From: Psychrobacter sp. JCM 18901 | GTDB taxonomy: Bacteria; Pseudomonadota; Gammaproteobacteria; Pseudomonadales; Moraxellaceae | NCBI RefSeq assembly: GCF_000586435.1 | Contig: NZ_BAWH01000006.1 | Coordinates: 1-64,000 of the forward strand | Length of the DNA stretch: 64,000 nucleotides | Direction of reading: 5' to 3' | The notes under the pieces: generated by a model | Told to the model about the DNA's origin: nothing | Seen by the model: the letters and a program-made list of their open reading frames with translations, nothing else | Databases searched by the model: none | Shown here: positions 30,306-41,831 of the stretch, in pieces | How positions within the stretch are numbered: the first letter of the stretch is position 1 | Layout: the number at the start of each line of letters is the position of its first letter | Program-made: the position numbers and the translations under genes

Positions 30306-30916
30306 ATGCCTATCCTCAGTAATGGGTTTGCTTAAATACTTTCATATAATGTCCCATCCAAAAGTCGCAAGTTAATTTTTAGATGATTCAGTGATAGATA
30401 GTCGTTAATACTTATATGGCTATAACTATTAAGCCCTCAATAATCGTGCCAAACACAATTAATGACATTCAATTATCGAACCCTTATATAGTTAAAAAAA
30501 TATGTAGCCTCACCAGTTTATAAGGTCATGCCAGTACTTTTGGTGATGCTATTTTCTGTTGTAAGTAGTTGCTTAATATAATCTTTTTAACAATTGTCAT
30601 TTATATCCTATGCACCAAAATAGTTACAAAAATGCACCAAATTGGTTTTGATTGTTACTTTAAAGGTGCATCGCTTACTTTACTTAACCGAGAGGTAACT
30701 TGGTTTTATCTAAGCAATATTATTTAATTGGGATGCCTTTAGAGCCATCTGGTACAAAGCGTAGCCCTATAAAAAAAGATAACGTTTCATATCTATATCA
30801 ATTTTATATTTGTAGCTGGCACATCCATTGCACTCTCTTAATGGTCGCAACTGATAAGTTTTTGACTCATAACGTGTTTTTATAACTTTAATGTTAGCCA
30901 TTTGAGGAAATCGTCT
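30306..30916. other. Divergent control region between nirBD and the nitrate operon
   Basis: About 610 bp without a gene, holding NtrC-like TGCACC/GGTGCA elements near its middle. The parts next to each gene are long enough for a regulated mRNA leader, as seen in nitrate-controlled nas operons of other bacteria, but I find no clear hairpin-plus-T-run and make no claim. Confidence 0.5.
30609..30671. promoter_or_regulatory. NtrC-like binding elements
   Basis: TGCACCAA occurs at 30611 and again at 30633, exactly 22 bp apart (two helical turns), and the inverse GGTGCAT at 30665-30671. NtrC sites have TGCACC...GGTGCA symmetry, so this is a plausible nitrogen-control enhancer for either direction. 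Confidence 0.5.
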
Positions 30917-32421
30917 ATGCCTTCATCGAAACCTGATGTGCCAAATAAAAACAAGCTGAATATCTTTTCTTTTAGCGGTAAAAACAAAATTCTCCATCTT
31001 GGGTGGATGGCGTTTTTTTTCACCTTTTTTTTGTGTGGTTTAACCATGCACCATTCTTATCTGCGATAGGGGAGAGCTTGAACCTCACCAAAGACCAGGT
31101 AAAAACCTTATTGATATTAAATGTTGCCTTGACTATTCCAGCCCGAGTCATCATCGGTATGTTGACCGATCGCTTTGGTCCGCGACTTGTTTACACTGCA
31201 ATTTTAGCCATTGGCGCAATTCCTTGTTTCACCTTCGCTTTTGCGCAAGATTACAACACGTTAGCGCTATCACGCTTTTTATTAGGTTTCGTTGGTGCAG
31301 GGTTTGTGGTTGGTATTCGTCTCATGAGTGACTGGTTCCCTGCTAATGAGCTGGGTACAGCTGAAGGTATCTATGGGGGCTGGGGAAATTTCGGCTCTGC
31401 CGCCGCGGCACTGCTACTACCGACAGTCGCTATTGCGGCCGCTGCCATCTTTGGCGGTGAGGAAGGTTGGCGTTATGCAACGGCTACCTCAGGGGTGGTT
31501 ATGATGCTCTATAGTGTGATTTTTTTATAAGATGGTACGTGATACCCCTAAGGGTGCTACGTATTTCAAACCTAAAAAATCGGGTGCCATGATGGTGACT
31601 TCATCAGGTGACTTCTGGCTCATGATGGTATTTAAACTGCCAATGTATTTGGCATTGGCCTTATTGGCGTGGAAATTATCACCAGCTGGTGTGAGTTTGC
31701 TGAGTCAGGCAAGTGTCAACATCGTCTATATTGCGTTGGTGGTGTTATACGTTTATGAATTTATCAGTAGTTATCGTTTTAATAAGGAAGTATTTACCAC
31801 GCCTGTGCCAAAAGCGCACCGATATGACTTTAAGCAAGTCGGTATTTTGAATATTTTATACTTTGCGACTTTTGGCTCAGAGTTGGCTGTGGTCTCTATG
31901 CTGCCACTCTTCTATCAAGAAACCTTTAACTTATCGATTGTCATGGCAGGTGTCTTGGCATCAAGCTACGCCTTTATGAATCTGATGTCACGTCCAGGCG
32001 GCGGCTGGTTGAGTGATAAATTCGGCCGCAAAATCACGCTGTTGATTCTTACCGCAGGTTTGGCTGTTGGTTATCTGTTGATGGGTGTCGTTGACTCTTC
32101 ATGGCCGATCGCACTTGCGCTGTTGATTACCATGTTCTGCTCTTTCTTTGTACAGGCGGGTGAGGGAGCAGTGTTTGCTGTGATTCCTTTGATTAAACGT
32201 AGTATGACAGGTCAGTTTGCAGGAATGACGGGTGCTTACGGTAACGTCGGGTCAGTGGTCTATCTAACTGTACTGAGTCTGGTATCGTATCAGGCATTCT
32301 TCTTTGTGATTGCCGCAACAGCAGTGATTGGCTTCTTGGCGCTGTTTTTATTAAAAGAGCTGAAGGCGTTATTATTGAAGAGATGCCAGATGGCAGCTTT
32401 GCTCAAATACAAGTGAGCTAA
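30917..32421 (+). CDS. Nitrate/nitrite transporter, NarK/NasA type (MFS)
   Basis: About 500 residues and twelve helices. Nitrate-porter marks include '[21 protein letters not shown]', '[18 protein letters not shown]' and the two nitrate signature stretches '[17 protein letters not shown]' and '[17 protein letters not shown]'. Frame breaks occur in the two T8 runs at about 31014-31031, near 31530, and near 32365; past the last the true end reads '[14 protein letters not shown]' with its stop at 32419-32421. GAGGAA precedes the ATG. As the first gene of the assimilatory operon it should import nitrate. Confidence 0.85.
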
Positions 32422-32424
32422 ATT

Positions 32425-34537
32425 ATGTATGAGAGCGTCAAACAAGCTCCTAAAGAGACAAGTCAAGTAAGCAGTCATGATGCGGAAGTTGCATTGTGGC
32501 TGCCTGATTTTTATACGATGGCAGGGCGCAAAGCTGAGAACCAAGATAGCCTACTCATAACGACCTGCTTGCCTTATGGGTTCCCATCGTTATCATCCTT
32601 TTCATCATCGTCAGCGCATAGTGGCGATCATCCCTCTTTTACAGCGCCTTTATTGGTGCTAATGGCTGATGGGGTCAGTGCTTGCCAGTTTCCCAAACAA
32701 GCCAGTCAGTCAGTGATAAACACAGTGACACACTATATCACCTCAAAACTTGCAGAGATGGTACAGACAGATAGGGTGCAAGCAAATGAGGCATCAAGCG
32801 AATCGCAAAGAAACTCTGCAAGCAAAGCGCAAGAGCAATCGCCAAATTCACTACAACGCTTTGATGACAATCAAGTTGCCATCGTGATTAAGGAGGCGGT
32901 GCACCAAGCCAATGATGCGCTTTATTTCCCGCAGGCGTATGAGCGCCTGCCAGCTTTATTATCCACCTTATCAGGACTGCTATGCATAGGCGACCGTATT
33001 CATCTGTTTCATACAGGCGACTCTCGTATCTATCGTATCGGTATCGACAGTATGGTGCTATTGACCAAAGACCATCACATTCACCACGGACGAGACAAAG
33101 GGGCGTTGTCTGCTGCTATCGGTGCTGATACCCGAGTTGAGCTGCAACAGTCGGTGTTTACCTTGCATCAAAACGAGTGTCTGGCGCTCATGACTGATGG
33201 GGTTTATGAGTCTATCGCGCCCGCAGAGTTACAGTTTGAGCTGTGTGCTGCGGTACAGATATGCACCAATCAGTGGGATGTCCCAATCAAATCATCGACC
33301 ATCTTCAGATAAGCCAGCGCTTATGTGAGCATGCCTTTAGCGAGGGTAGCCATGATAATCTCAGTGTGATCATGCTGGGCATGAACGATGCACTCACAAA
33401 GAGCAAAACGCATAGAGAAACAGACAACGGCATTGCTCTTGATCAAAGTGTGGATAGCGACAGTAGTCACGCTCAGGATATCAATCACTATCGCTTACCA
33501 ACGGGCTTGGCAGTAGGGGCACAGATTGATAATTTTTTGGTCAAAAAAATCATCGCGCGCACGGCTCGCAGTGAGGTGTATTTAGTAGAGGATGATGACC
33601 AGCATGCATTTGTTTTGAAGTCGCCAAGTCTCAATGTCATTGCTGATGGGCATTATCTACGTGAGTTTTTAAAGGAACGCAAAATCGGTTTGAGCCTGTC
33701 CAAGCACAAACGCATTGGTGAGCCCGCTTACAATCAAGTAGACCCCAATAGCGTATCCTCCCATGATCCGCTTTTAACCAGTGATGTCTCTAAAAAACTG
33801 AGTGCGACCTTTAATGCGTCTAATGCGTCGGGGCTTTTGCGCTACTACCAGTGCCTGCCAGTAGCACTTATTTATATCATTTAACGGAATATATCGAAGG
33901 GGAGAGCCTACGAGTGTTTATGGATCGTCAAGCCCCTTTTGATATTTGGCAAACTTACGATTTACTTACTAAGATCGGCATGGCGGTCCGTGTGATGCAT
34001 CGGAACTATCTACTGCATCAAGATATCAAGCCTGAAAATATATTATTAACTCAATCAGGTGCGGTCAAGTTAATCGACTTTGGCTCTGCTAGCTCCTCCA
34101 TACTAAAAGACAGTACGCGTCCTCCTAATGGTGATTTGCACTACGCTGCACCAGAATACTACACCGATGCCCCAAAAGGCGTGCATTCTGATTTGTTTTC
34201 TATTGCCGTGATTGGTTATGAGTTACTCACAGGTGAGCTGCCATTTAGCTCGCAAGATTTGATGAACCCATCCGCCTCACTGATCGTACCTGCAGAACGC
34301 CTACGTCAAAACCGAGTGCCAGCTGCTAGCCAACAAGCGTTGATGCGTGCGCTACATTCTAGTACGCAGGCAAGGTATCAAGCGATTGGTGAGTTCTTAC
34401 AAGACTTCAGCCCTGATAACAGTAACGATATCAGAGACCCTGAACCGCTGATTGTACGTCATCCCTTATTGGTTTGGCACAGCATTTGCTTTATTCAATT
34501 TGTCATTATCATATCGTTGCTGATTTATTTTTTATAA
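32425..34537 (+). CDS. Fused PP2C-type phosphatase and Ser/Thr protein kinase, membrane-anchored
   Basis: About 703 residues in two enzyme parts. The N-terminal PP2C phosphatase has 'AGRKAENQDS', 'LMADGVSACQFPKQAS', 'HTGDSRIYRI', 'LMTDGVYE' and 'GSHDNLSVIML', with its metal-binding aspartates. The C-terminal kinase has the ATP lysine in 'HAFVLKSPS', the catalytic loop 'LLHQDIKPENILL', 'KLIDFGSAS' and 'YAAPEYYTDA'. A final hydrophobic helix ('ICFIQFVIIISLLIYFL') would anchor it in the inner membrane. Frame breaks lie near 33240 and 33850. It begins 4 bp after the transporter stop. Similar fusions sit in nas operons of Pseudomonas and relatives; the target is unknown, but the transporter or reductase is a natural guess. 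Confidence 0.82.
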
Positions 34538-34613
34538 AACCTTGTTAAACGTAAATAGTACGACAAGCCATTTTATTCAACGCTGCGTGTTGCGGCTAAG
34601 GAATGATTTTCCT

Positions 34614-36012
34614 ATGTCACTTGTTTCACAAGAACCAACCCATACTTCTTTTCCTAAACGTCGGACTACTGCTGGCATCGTTATTATCGGAGCGGGCATG
34701 GCAGGCAGTCGTTTTGCCATTGAGCTTGCTCGCACGCAATCAAATGATGACACCGCCCGTTTGCCAATTACGTTAATCAGTAAAGAACCGCAAGTTGGCT
34801 ATAACCGTATCATGCTGTCACCAGTACTTTCAGGAGAGTCGGTTTTTGAAGAGACATATTTATACGAGCTAGCAGAATATGAGCAATTGGGTATCACGGT
34901 ATTGGCTGGCACGTCGGTAGATGCCATCGATACCAAGCAACAGTGTATTGAATTGAGTGATGGACAAGTCCTAGATTATACCGAGCTGGTGCTGGCTACT
35001 GGCTCGCAAGCTCGCGTCATCCCTTTTGCCAATCATGATGCTAAGGGTGTTCATGTATTTCGAGATATTGCTGATGTGCAGGTATTGACGGAGTACGCGC
35101 GCCAAGCAAAAAAAAGGTCTCGTCATTGGTGGCGGGGTGCTAGGTCTAGAGGCCGCTTGCGCTTTGGCATCTCAAGGGGCAGATATGACAGTGGTTCATG
35201 TCGATAGTCGTGTTCTCAACCGACAGCTTGATATGCCCGCCGCTCATCTGCTACAAGCAGAACTCTTCAGTCGAAGTGTCAAGCTGGAGGTATTAGCCAA
35301 CACAGAATGTATTACGGTCAATGATCAACACGAGGTTAATGGTCTGTTGTTAAAGGATGGTCGCACACTGCCAGCAGACTTTATTGTCATGGCAGTTGGC
35401 GTCATCCCCAATATGACACTGGCGCAGCAAAGTGGTCTTGAGGTTAACCGAGGTATCCTTGTAGATAACTTTATGCATACTAGCTGCCCGCATGTCTATG
35501 CGATCGGGGAGTGTGTCGAGCTGGACGGGGAGCTATTCGGGATGGTGGCTCCTGTCAATCAACAGGTCGATACTTTGGTGTCTGTCTTAAAAGCGCCACG
35601 CATCTCAAGTCGTAAGACAGCCAATAGTGACTCGCGACCACACGAATCTGAAAATAACTGGTGTCCCTTTATCAGTAAGCCTTTATCTTTAAAATTAAAA
35701 GTATCTGGCATCGCGGCTTTTTCAGCAGGTCAGATTGCTTTTGATGATAGTGAAATGGCACAGGTAGAGCGCATTGTCTATCAGCAGACGAGCCTTAATC
35801 ATTATCTTTGTCTCTATATTAAAGCAAGCAAACTTATTGGCACGGTACTATATGGGGATGTGAGTGAAAGCGGGTTTTATAGTCAGCTGATCACCGATGG
35901 CAGTGATATATCCTTGATAAAAGAAGACCTTATCTTTGGCGAAGCCTATTGCAATTTAGAGAAAATAGAAGCAGCTGAGCCAAATCGGCCTTGCCAAGTG
36001 TCGCACACCTAA
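34614..36012 (+). CDS. FAD/NAD(P)-dependent reductase of assimilatory nitrate reduction
   Basis: About 465 residues of the NirB/rubredoxin-reductase type. The FAD motif is 'IVIIGAGMAGSRFAIELA', the middle motif 'LVLATGSQARVIPF', the NAD motif 'GLVIGGGVLGLEAACALASQG' seen across one break, and 'HVYAIGECVELDGELFGMVAP'. One extra A in an A8 run at 35109-35116 breaks the frame. It probably passes electrons from NAD(P)H to the nitrate reductase encoded next (14 bp on). Distance and operon position match the NasB/NasC reductase of other assimilatory systems. I start at ATG 34614 with AAGGA about 9 bp upstream. Confidence 0.82.
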
Positions 36013-36025
36013 TAGGAGAGACATC

Positions 36026-39000
36026 ATGAGCAGCGTCATCTTAAATGACGATCAAGACCTCAATATTGTACCGTCCTCTCGCATTAAGACTTACACTGAG
36101 GGCTTGATCAGTCCTATTCGTACCACTTGTCCTTACTGCGGTGTGGGCTGCGGCGTACTAGCAAACATTGATGAGGCAGGTGTCGTCAGCGTGACAGGTG
36201 ATCCTGATCATCCAGCAAACTTTGGTAAACTTTGCTCAAAAGGCAGTGCATTGGCACAAACATTGCGTACTGAGCGCAGGTTGACTCAGCCTTATTATCA
36301 AGACAAACAGCGATCGATGGCAGAGGGACAACCTACCGATACGCAGCCTGCCGAGTGGGAGGCGGTGTTAGATGATATTGCCAGTCGTTTGAACAACACC
36401 ATCGCGGCACACGGGCGTGACAGCGTGATGTTTTATGTGTCAGGGCAACTGCTTACTGAGGATTATTACGTTGCCAATAAGTTTATTAAAGGATTTATTG
36501 GTAATAATAATATCGATTCCAATTCTCGTCTTTGTATGTCCTCAGCGGTTGCAGGGCATAAGCGCGCTTTTGGTGCAGACTTAGTGCCTAGTAATTATGA
36601 AGATTTAGAGTCTTGTGATTTGTTGGTATTGGTAGGCTCCAACATGGCATGGTGTCATCCTATTTTATTTGGGCGGTTTTTATCAGTCAAAAAGGGTGAT
36701 CGCAATAAAAAAACTGATTGTGATTGATCCGCGTCGTACTGATTCTTGTGAGTTCGCCGATTTACATTTGCCCATTGCTGTCGGCACAGATACTCACTTA
36801 TATAACGGTCTGCTACACTATCTTGAACAAAACGGCTATGCTGATAAGGATTATCTTCAGCAGTGTCAGGATGTCACGCCCGCTTTAGATGCTGCAAAAA
36901 CATGGACGATTGATAAGGTGGCGACGGCATGTGGTATCAGTGCGGATCTGGTACAGGAGTTTTATGCGCTGGTCGCTGCAAACGATAAAACCGTCACGGC
37001 ATTTAGCATGGGTGTCAACCAATCTGCAAGTGGTACTGATAAGGTCAACGCCATTATCAATACTCACTTATATACTGGGCGAGTGGGCCGAGTAGGTGCA
37101 AGTCCGTTTTCACTTACCGGTCAGCCAAATGCGATGGGCGGGCGCGAAGTCGGTGCATTAGCTAACCTGCTTGCCGCGCATCTAGACCTAGACAACGAGC
37201 AGCATCGTCATTTGGTGGCTGATTTTTGGCAAGCACCGCAGGCAATTGCCGCAGAGACTGGGGTAAAAGCTTGCGATGCCGCTGATGCCATACTAGATGG
37301 TCGTATCAAAGCCATTTGGATTATGGCAACCAACCCTGTCGTTAGCTTACCTGAAGCCGATAAGTTTCGCCGCGCACTGTCGGCCTGTGATTTGGTGATT
37401 GTATCTGACTGCTCCGTCGATAGCGATACGGTTAAGTGTGCAGATATTGTTTTGCCGGCACAAGGTTGGGGGGAGAAATCAGGCACAGTGACCAACTCGG
37501 AGCGTCGCATCTCGCGCCAACGGGCGTTAATGCCTGCACTCGGACAAGCAAAGCCTGACTGGTGGATACTGTCGCAAGTCGCTAAACGTATGGGTTTATT
37601 AGGTTTTGATTACCACCATCCTAGTGAGATATTTAATGAGCATATCGCTCTAACTGCTTATAGAAATGATGCTAGCCAAGCTTTGTCAGATAGCAATCAA
37701 CCGCGCTATCTTAATTTGGCAAAAGATCTTTCGCTAGAGCCAGTAGGGTCGCTAGACTGATAAAGCCAGACCATCTTGAGCAGCAAAATAAAGACGTAGT
37801 TTCTTTCAGCCGTGACGCATACGATGTCATGACCCCGTTTCAGTGGGGCGGCGCACGTATTACACCCAGCAAAACAAAGTTTATTGCCATTACGCCTCCC
37901 AGTCACGGCAGCTTACCCAATAGGCATCCGCAACGATTGAGATCGAAAAGCGCGGATAGTCAAAAAAACAATGACAGTCATACGTTGCATCAGCATCACT
38001 CAGGGGCGGTAGATCTACGGCTTATTACAGGTAGGCTTCGCGATCAATGGCACACGATGACGCGCACAGGACTTGCACCGCAGCTCAACCAACACGCATC
38101 TGTACCAACGCTCACCGTGCACCCCCATGATGCCAAGCAGCTCGGTGTTGACCAAGGCGATTATGTACAGCTACGTCCTTGCTATGATAAAAGCGACGAG
38201 AAAAGCGATAAGCAAAACTTATCAATACAGAGCCAGCCGCAGTACATGGTTTCTAGTAATACCACTACAGACAGTCAGGTGCTCGCACAAGTTGCCATCA
38301 GCGATAGTATGATCGCAGGAGATGCTTTTATGCCGATGCATTGGAGTAGAGCTTTCGCTCGTTTTGCGCGCGTAGGTACGCTGATTCCAACAGTCGTTGA
38401 TCCACATTCAGGACAGCCTGAATTAAAAAAATTCCGCAATCAGCGTGATGCCTGTACCGATGAAAACTTATGGCAAGATTTTGGTGCATCCTGATTTACA
38501 AGACACCATTATAGTGCATCTGCGTGAGACCATATTGAACTCTGAAACAGAATCCGAGGATAAAAATACGCCGATATCTTCCTGTGATACCAATGCAGAT
38601 TTTGAAATAGCAGACGCATTGCCTGCGTTGCCCGCACTGACATGGAGTTTAAGTCGTCAAACTAATAGCGTTTTGATTACCTTGGCCAGTCCCATAGACA
38701 GCGTCGTCAGTAAATTGCTTGATGCTGATTATTGGCAGCACTTCATCCATACCTATCAAACATCTCTAGCCAATGAGTCCATCAATAGTGCGTTTACTTG
38801 CAGCAAGCAAGCAAAGCAGCTTCGCTTCGTCTCGACGCAGGTAGATGCAGATAGTAAAGCGATAGATCATGCATCGATTAGCACGTCAAAGTCTGACATA
38901 CCACGCGATCAGCTTCTACTAAGCGTTTGTTTTGCGCCACAAGTGGCGCAGCTGCCCAGTATTCATTGGCTCAATAGTTGCTTTGCCAGTACTGATGCGA

Positions 39001-39236
39001 TACCAGAAAATCAACGTCATAAGTGGTTGCTAGCAGGTCGTCCAGCGACAGGTTATGTTGATCCAGGTCCATTGGTGTGTTCATGTATGGCAGTTGGAGA
39101 GAATATTATTATTGAGACGATTACTAAGCAGCAATGTATGAGTGCCCACGCGGTTGGCAAAGCGTGCCGCGCAGGGACTAACTGCGGTTCATGCGTGAGT
39201 CAAATCAATACCTTAATCGAAAAGTATGCGTCTTAA
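36026..39236 (+). CDS. nasA: Assimilatory nitrate reductase catalytic subunit
   Basis: About 1069 residues of the molybdopterin bis-MGD family. The N-terminal [4Fe-4S] site is 'CPYCGVGCG' with the fourth Cys in 'GKLCSKG'. The body has 'SRLCMSSAVAGHKRAFG' at the molybdenum-ligand position, 'GSNMAWCHPILFGRF', 'GRVGASPFSLTGQPNAMGGR' and 'LPAQGWGEKSGTVTNSERR'. The C-terminus adds a BFD-like [2Fe-2S] domain ('LVCSCMAVGE' and 'GTNCGSC'), typical of the assimilatory enzyme. Frame breaks: an extra A near 36707, one near 37757, and one near 38450. It reduces nitrate to nitrite in the cytoplasm. Also called narB or nasC in other species. Confidence 0.9.
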
Positions 39237-39373
39237 AAACTTTCTAAGATCAGGCTTGCTTACTAATATGGCATAGGGTTTGCACTGTATCTTGTAGGCT
39301 CTTCTTTTCTCAGGTATGCCATTGTTAGGTGCAGGTTTGCGCGTTATTAACAGTGTTATTAGGAGTTATTACC

Positions 39374-40306
39374 ATGACTGATTCATCTCCCTTTATTACC
39401 ACATTGATTGCAAATCATTTGTCTAATACTAATTGTCATACCGCAGGGCGCGACAAGCCATTAGGTATAGACAAAAATATGAAAGTAGGCACGGTACATT
39501 TGGTTGGTGCAGGTTCTGGTGATCCTGAACTACTCACGTTAAAAGCACTGCGAGTGATGCAAAAAGCAGATGTCGTGCTCTATGACAGCTTGGTTTCAGA
39601 GGATATTTTAGATATGTGTGCGCTGACAGCAGAGAAGATATTCGTTGGTAAGCGCCGTGCCAATCATGCGCTACCACAAGAAGGTATCAATGAGCTGCTA
39701 GTCAAACATGCGTTAGCGGGTAAAACGGTCGTTAGGCTCAAAGGTGGCGACCCCTTTATTTTTGGACGTGGCGGTGAGGAGCTACAAGAAGTGGTGCGTC
39801 ATGGTATCCACTTTGAATCTATTCCTGGTATCACTGCTGCTAGTGCGGCTGCAAGCAGAGCAGGTATTCCATTGACACACCGTGATCATGCACAAGCCGT
39901 GAAGTTTGTAACAGCATGCAAAAAATCAGGTGCACCCAATAATGATTATGGTGAACTTTTGGACAGTACGCAAACCGTTGTCTTTTATATGGGGTTGAAT
40001 CGACTAGATGAGATGACTCAAGGGCTAATTGCCGCAGGGCGCGACAGTAATACACCTTTTGCTGTGATTAGTCATGCCAGTTTGCCAACGCAGCAGCTTC
40101 TTATCGGTACGCTTGGTAATATCGCCGAGCAGCAAGCTGAGGCAAAACTACCAACCCCTGCGCTATTGATTATGGGTGATGTGGTTAATTTATACTATGA
40201 GTTTGCAAGCTACAATCTTGGGGCGTTAGGTAAAAGTACCTTTATTGACGTTCAAAACGTTGTTAGCAGTCATAATTTAGTCAGTAATTTGGAGGTTGTC
40301 ACGTAG
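39374..40306 (+). CDS. cobA: Uroporphyrinogen-III C-methyltransferase
   Basis: An intact 310-residue protein whose last 270 residues are the SAM-dependent methyltransferase: 'GTVHLVGAGSGDPELLTLKAL', 'DVVLYDSLVS', 'VRLKGGDPFIFGRGGEE', 'ESIPGITAASAAASRAGIPLTHRDHA' and 'VFYMGLNRLDEM'. It makes precorrin-2 for siroheme, the cofactor of NirB, which explains its place as the last gene of the nitrate operon. AGGAG stands 9 bp before ATG 39374. There is no dehydrogenase/ferrochelatase fusion as in CysG. Confidence 0.92.
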   Translation: MTDSSPFITTLIANHLSNTNCHTAGRDKPLGIDKNMKVGTVHLVGAGSGDPELLTLKALRVMQKADVVLYDSLVSEDILDMCALTAEKIFVGKRRANHALPQEGINELLVKHALAGKTVVRLKGGDPFIFGRGGEELQEVVRHGIHFESIPGITAASAAASRAGIPLTHRDHAQAVKFVTACKKSGAPNNDYGELLDSTQTVVFYMGLNRLDEMTQGLIAAGRDSNTPFAVISHASLPTQQLLIGTLGNIAEQQAEAKLPTPALLIMGDVVNLYYEFASYNLGALGKSTFIDVQNVVSSHNLVSNLEVVT

Positions 40307-40324
40307 GATAGAAGCATACTAGTG

Positions 40325-40480
40325 CTTAGCACTTTTATAGTATGTCAGCACAAATTATTAAACAGGGTAATGACTACTACAAAATACTAAAACGCATGTA
40401 AAAAGTAGACGATGTAATAAAAAGAGTATGATGCAAGGTACCATGACTTTGGGTACAGTAAGAGTGAGTTCAGCAGTCTG
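40325..40480 (+). pseudogene. Decayed fragment of a Fic gene
   Basis: The reading 'LFYSMSAQIIKQGNDYYKILKRM' matches 'LFYSISAQILKQRNDYYQILERT' of the Fic gene at 25686-26754, and 'KKSMMQ' farther on matches its 'EKGMMQ' end, with the piece between deleted. It has an early stop and no start. Confidence 0.65.
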
Positions 40481-40539
40481 GTATAAGTGGTTCCATTATA
40501 CCAGTCTGTTTTAAGTAGTCTATTAATAGGTTTGAAGGG

Positions 40540-40632
40540 CGAAATAACTGGTTCCGCTGGGGTATAGCTTTTGAAACCATTTTTCTTTATATTGTCACTT
40601 AGACAGGCTGGGCATTTGATGTATAGTGTCAT
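40540..40632 (-). pseudogene. Possible IS1-type InsA start, remnant
   Basis: From ATG 40632 on the minus strand 'MTLYIKCPACLSDNIKKNGFKSY' carries the CPxC zinc-knuckle opening seen in InsA-like proteins of IS1-type elements; the rest is lost. It is another sign that the left edge of the metal-resistance region is a scar. Confidence 0.4.
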
Positions 40633-40714
40633 TTGCATTTCACTATTTATCAATTTCTCAGCCTGTTTTTTTTCAGCCTACTTTTTGAACCACCACCCGG
40701 ATATAAATGTAGCT

Positions 40715-41551
40715 ATGAATAAAACAACTTTTAAAATATCGAAGATGGACTGCCCTTCGGAGGAAAACCTAATCCGAATGAAATTAGAGGGCCACTCGAA
40801 TATTGAACATCTTGAGTTCGACATTCCTAACCGTCAATTAACTGTGTTTCATCATGACAATATAGAAGGGATAGAGACTGCTATTCATGACCTAAAATTA
40901 GGAGACACCCTACTCTCGACCGAAACCATTGACCCCTCTGATCCCAACAATAATTTTAAAATTGATGCTGACTCTAGTCACAAAAAAAGATGCTGAGCAA
41001 AGAAAGCTACTATGGATAGTGCTGGTCATTAACTTTGCTTTCTTTATTATTGAAATGAGCACGGGACTGATTTCTCGTTCGATGGGGTTGGTCGCCGACA
41101 GCTTAGATATGTTAGCAGATAGCTTCGTGTACGGAATTAGCTTATTTGCGGTCGGTGGAACGGTCATTAAGAAAAAAACGGATTGCTAGAATTGCCGGAT
41201 ATTTTCAAATTACGCTAGCGATTCTTGGTTTTTTTAGAAGTACTAAGACGTTTCTTTGGCAATGAGCAGTTACCTGACTTTTCTACCATGATAGTCATAT
41301 CGATTCTTGCGCTAATTGCAAACTCGATTTGCCTCTATTTACTACAAAAATCGAAAAGCAAAGAAGAAGAAGCCCATATGCAAGCCAGTATGATTTTCAC
41401 TTCAAACGATGTGATTATCAATTTAGGGGTAATTGTTGCAGGGATTTTGGTTAATTGGTTACACTCTAGTACGCCTGATTTGATTATTGGTAGCATCGTA
41501 TTTGCTTTAGTTATTCAGGGCGCCTTTAGAATATTGAAGTTGAGTAAGTAG
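40715..41551 (+). CDS. Cation diffusion facilitator with N-terminal HMA-like domain
   Basis: About 278 residues. The first 75 resemble a heavy-metal-associated fold ('FKISKMDCPSEENLIRMKLEG', a CxxE in place of CxxC). The rest is a CDF/cation efflux protein: 'VINFAFFIIEMSTGLISRSMGLVADSLDMLADSFVYG' over two helices, holding the metal-site aspartates, and later 'SMIFTSNDVIINLGVIVAG'. Frame breaks near 40985, 41175 and 41232 fall at A or T runs. It would export Zn, Cd or a related ion. It leads the copper/heavy-metal cluster but is not within its operon. Confidence 0.78.
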
Positions 41552-41652
41552 CCAAGCCTAATAACTGAAGCAAATAGCTCAAGTAAGTAGCTTAATTAAA
41601 CCGCTAAGTGTAAAGTAACTGGGTTTGAAGCAAATAAACATCATAAGGATAT

Positions 41653-41793
41653 GAGACCTCAAGCAATGATTGAACAAACTTTAAATCTAGTCACCACCAA
41701 AGACCATCAGCAAGTTGCCGTTTGGCGAATAATAGATGATGAAGTCTTTGATAAGAATCTGGGAGACCTTCCTAAATTTTGTGTAAGTATTTA
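41653..41793 (+). pseudogene. Short interrupted gene start
   Basis: ATG 41653 has AAGGA just upstream and opens a 46-residue frame ('MIEQTLNLVTTKDHQQVAVW'). It resembles the N-terminus of a hydrolase but is too short to assign. It runs into the 68-bp inverted-repeat unit and ends there, so it was probably interrupted by an insertion. Confidence 0.35.
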
Positions 41794-41830
41794 ATCTAAA
41801 CGTCAGTTACACAGAATCTGGGATGGTCTC
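41763..41830. mobile_element. 68-bp unit with IS256-like terminal repeats
   Basis: GAGACCTTCC...TGTGTAA at 41763-41785 and its near complement TTACACA...GGTCTC at 41807-41830 face each other across 21 bp. The ends look like those of IS256-family elements. No transposase lies between them, so it is either a MITE or what remains after internal deletion. Confidence 0.5.
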
Positions 41831-41831
41831 T

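Noticed and set aside
30720..30780. Possible nitrate-responsive leader hairpin before the transporter
   Set aside because: The stem is imperfect and followed by A rather than T residues, so I cannot support a terminator or antiterminator.
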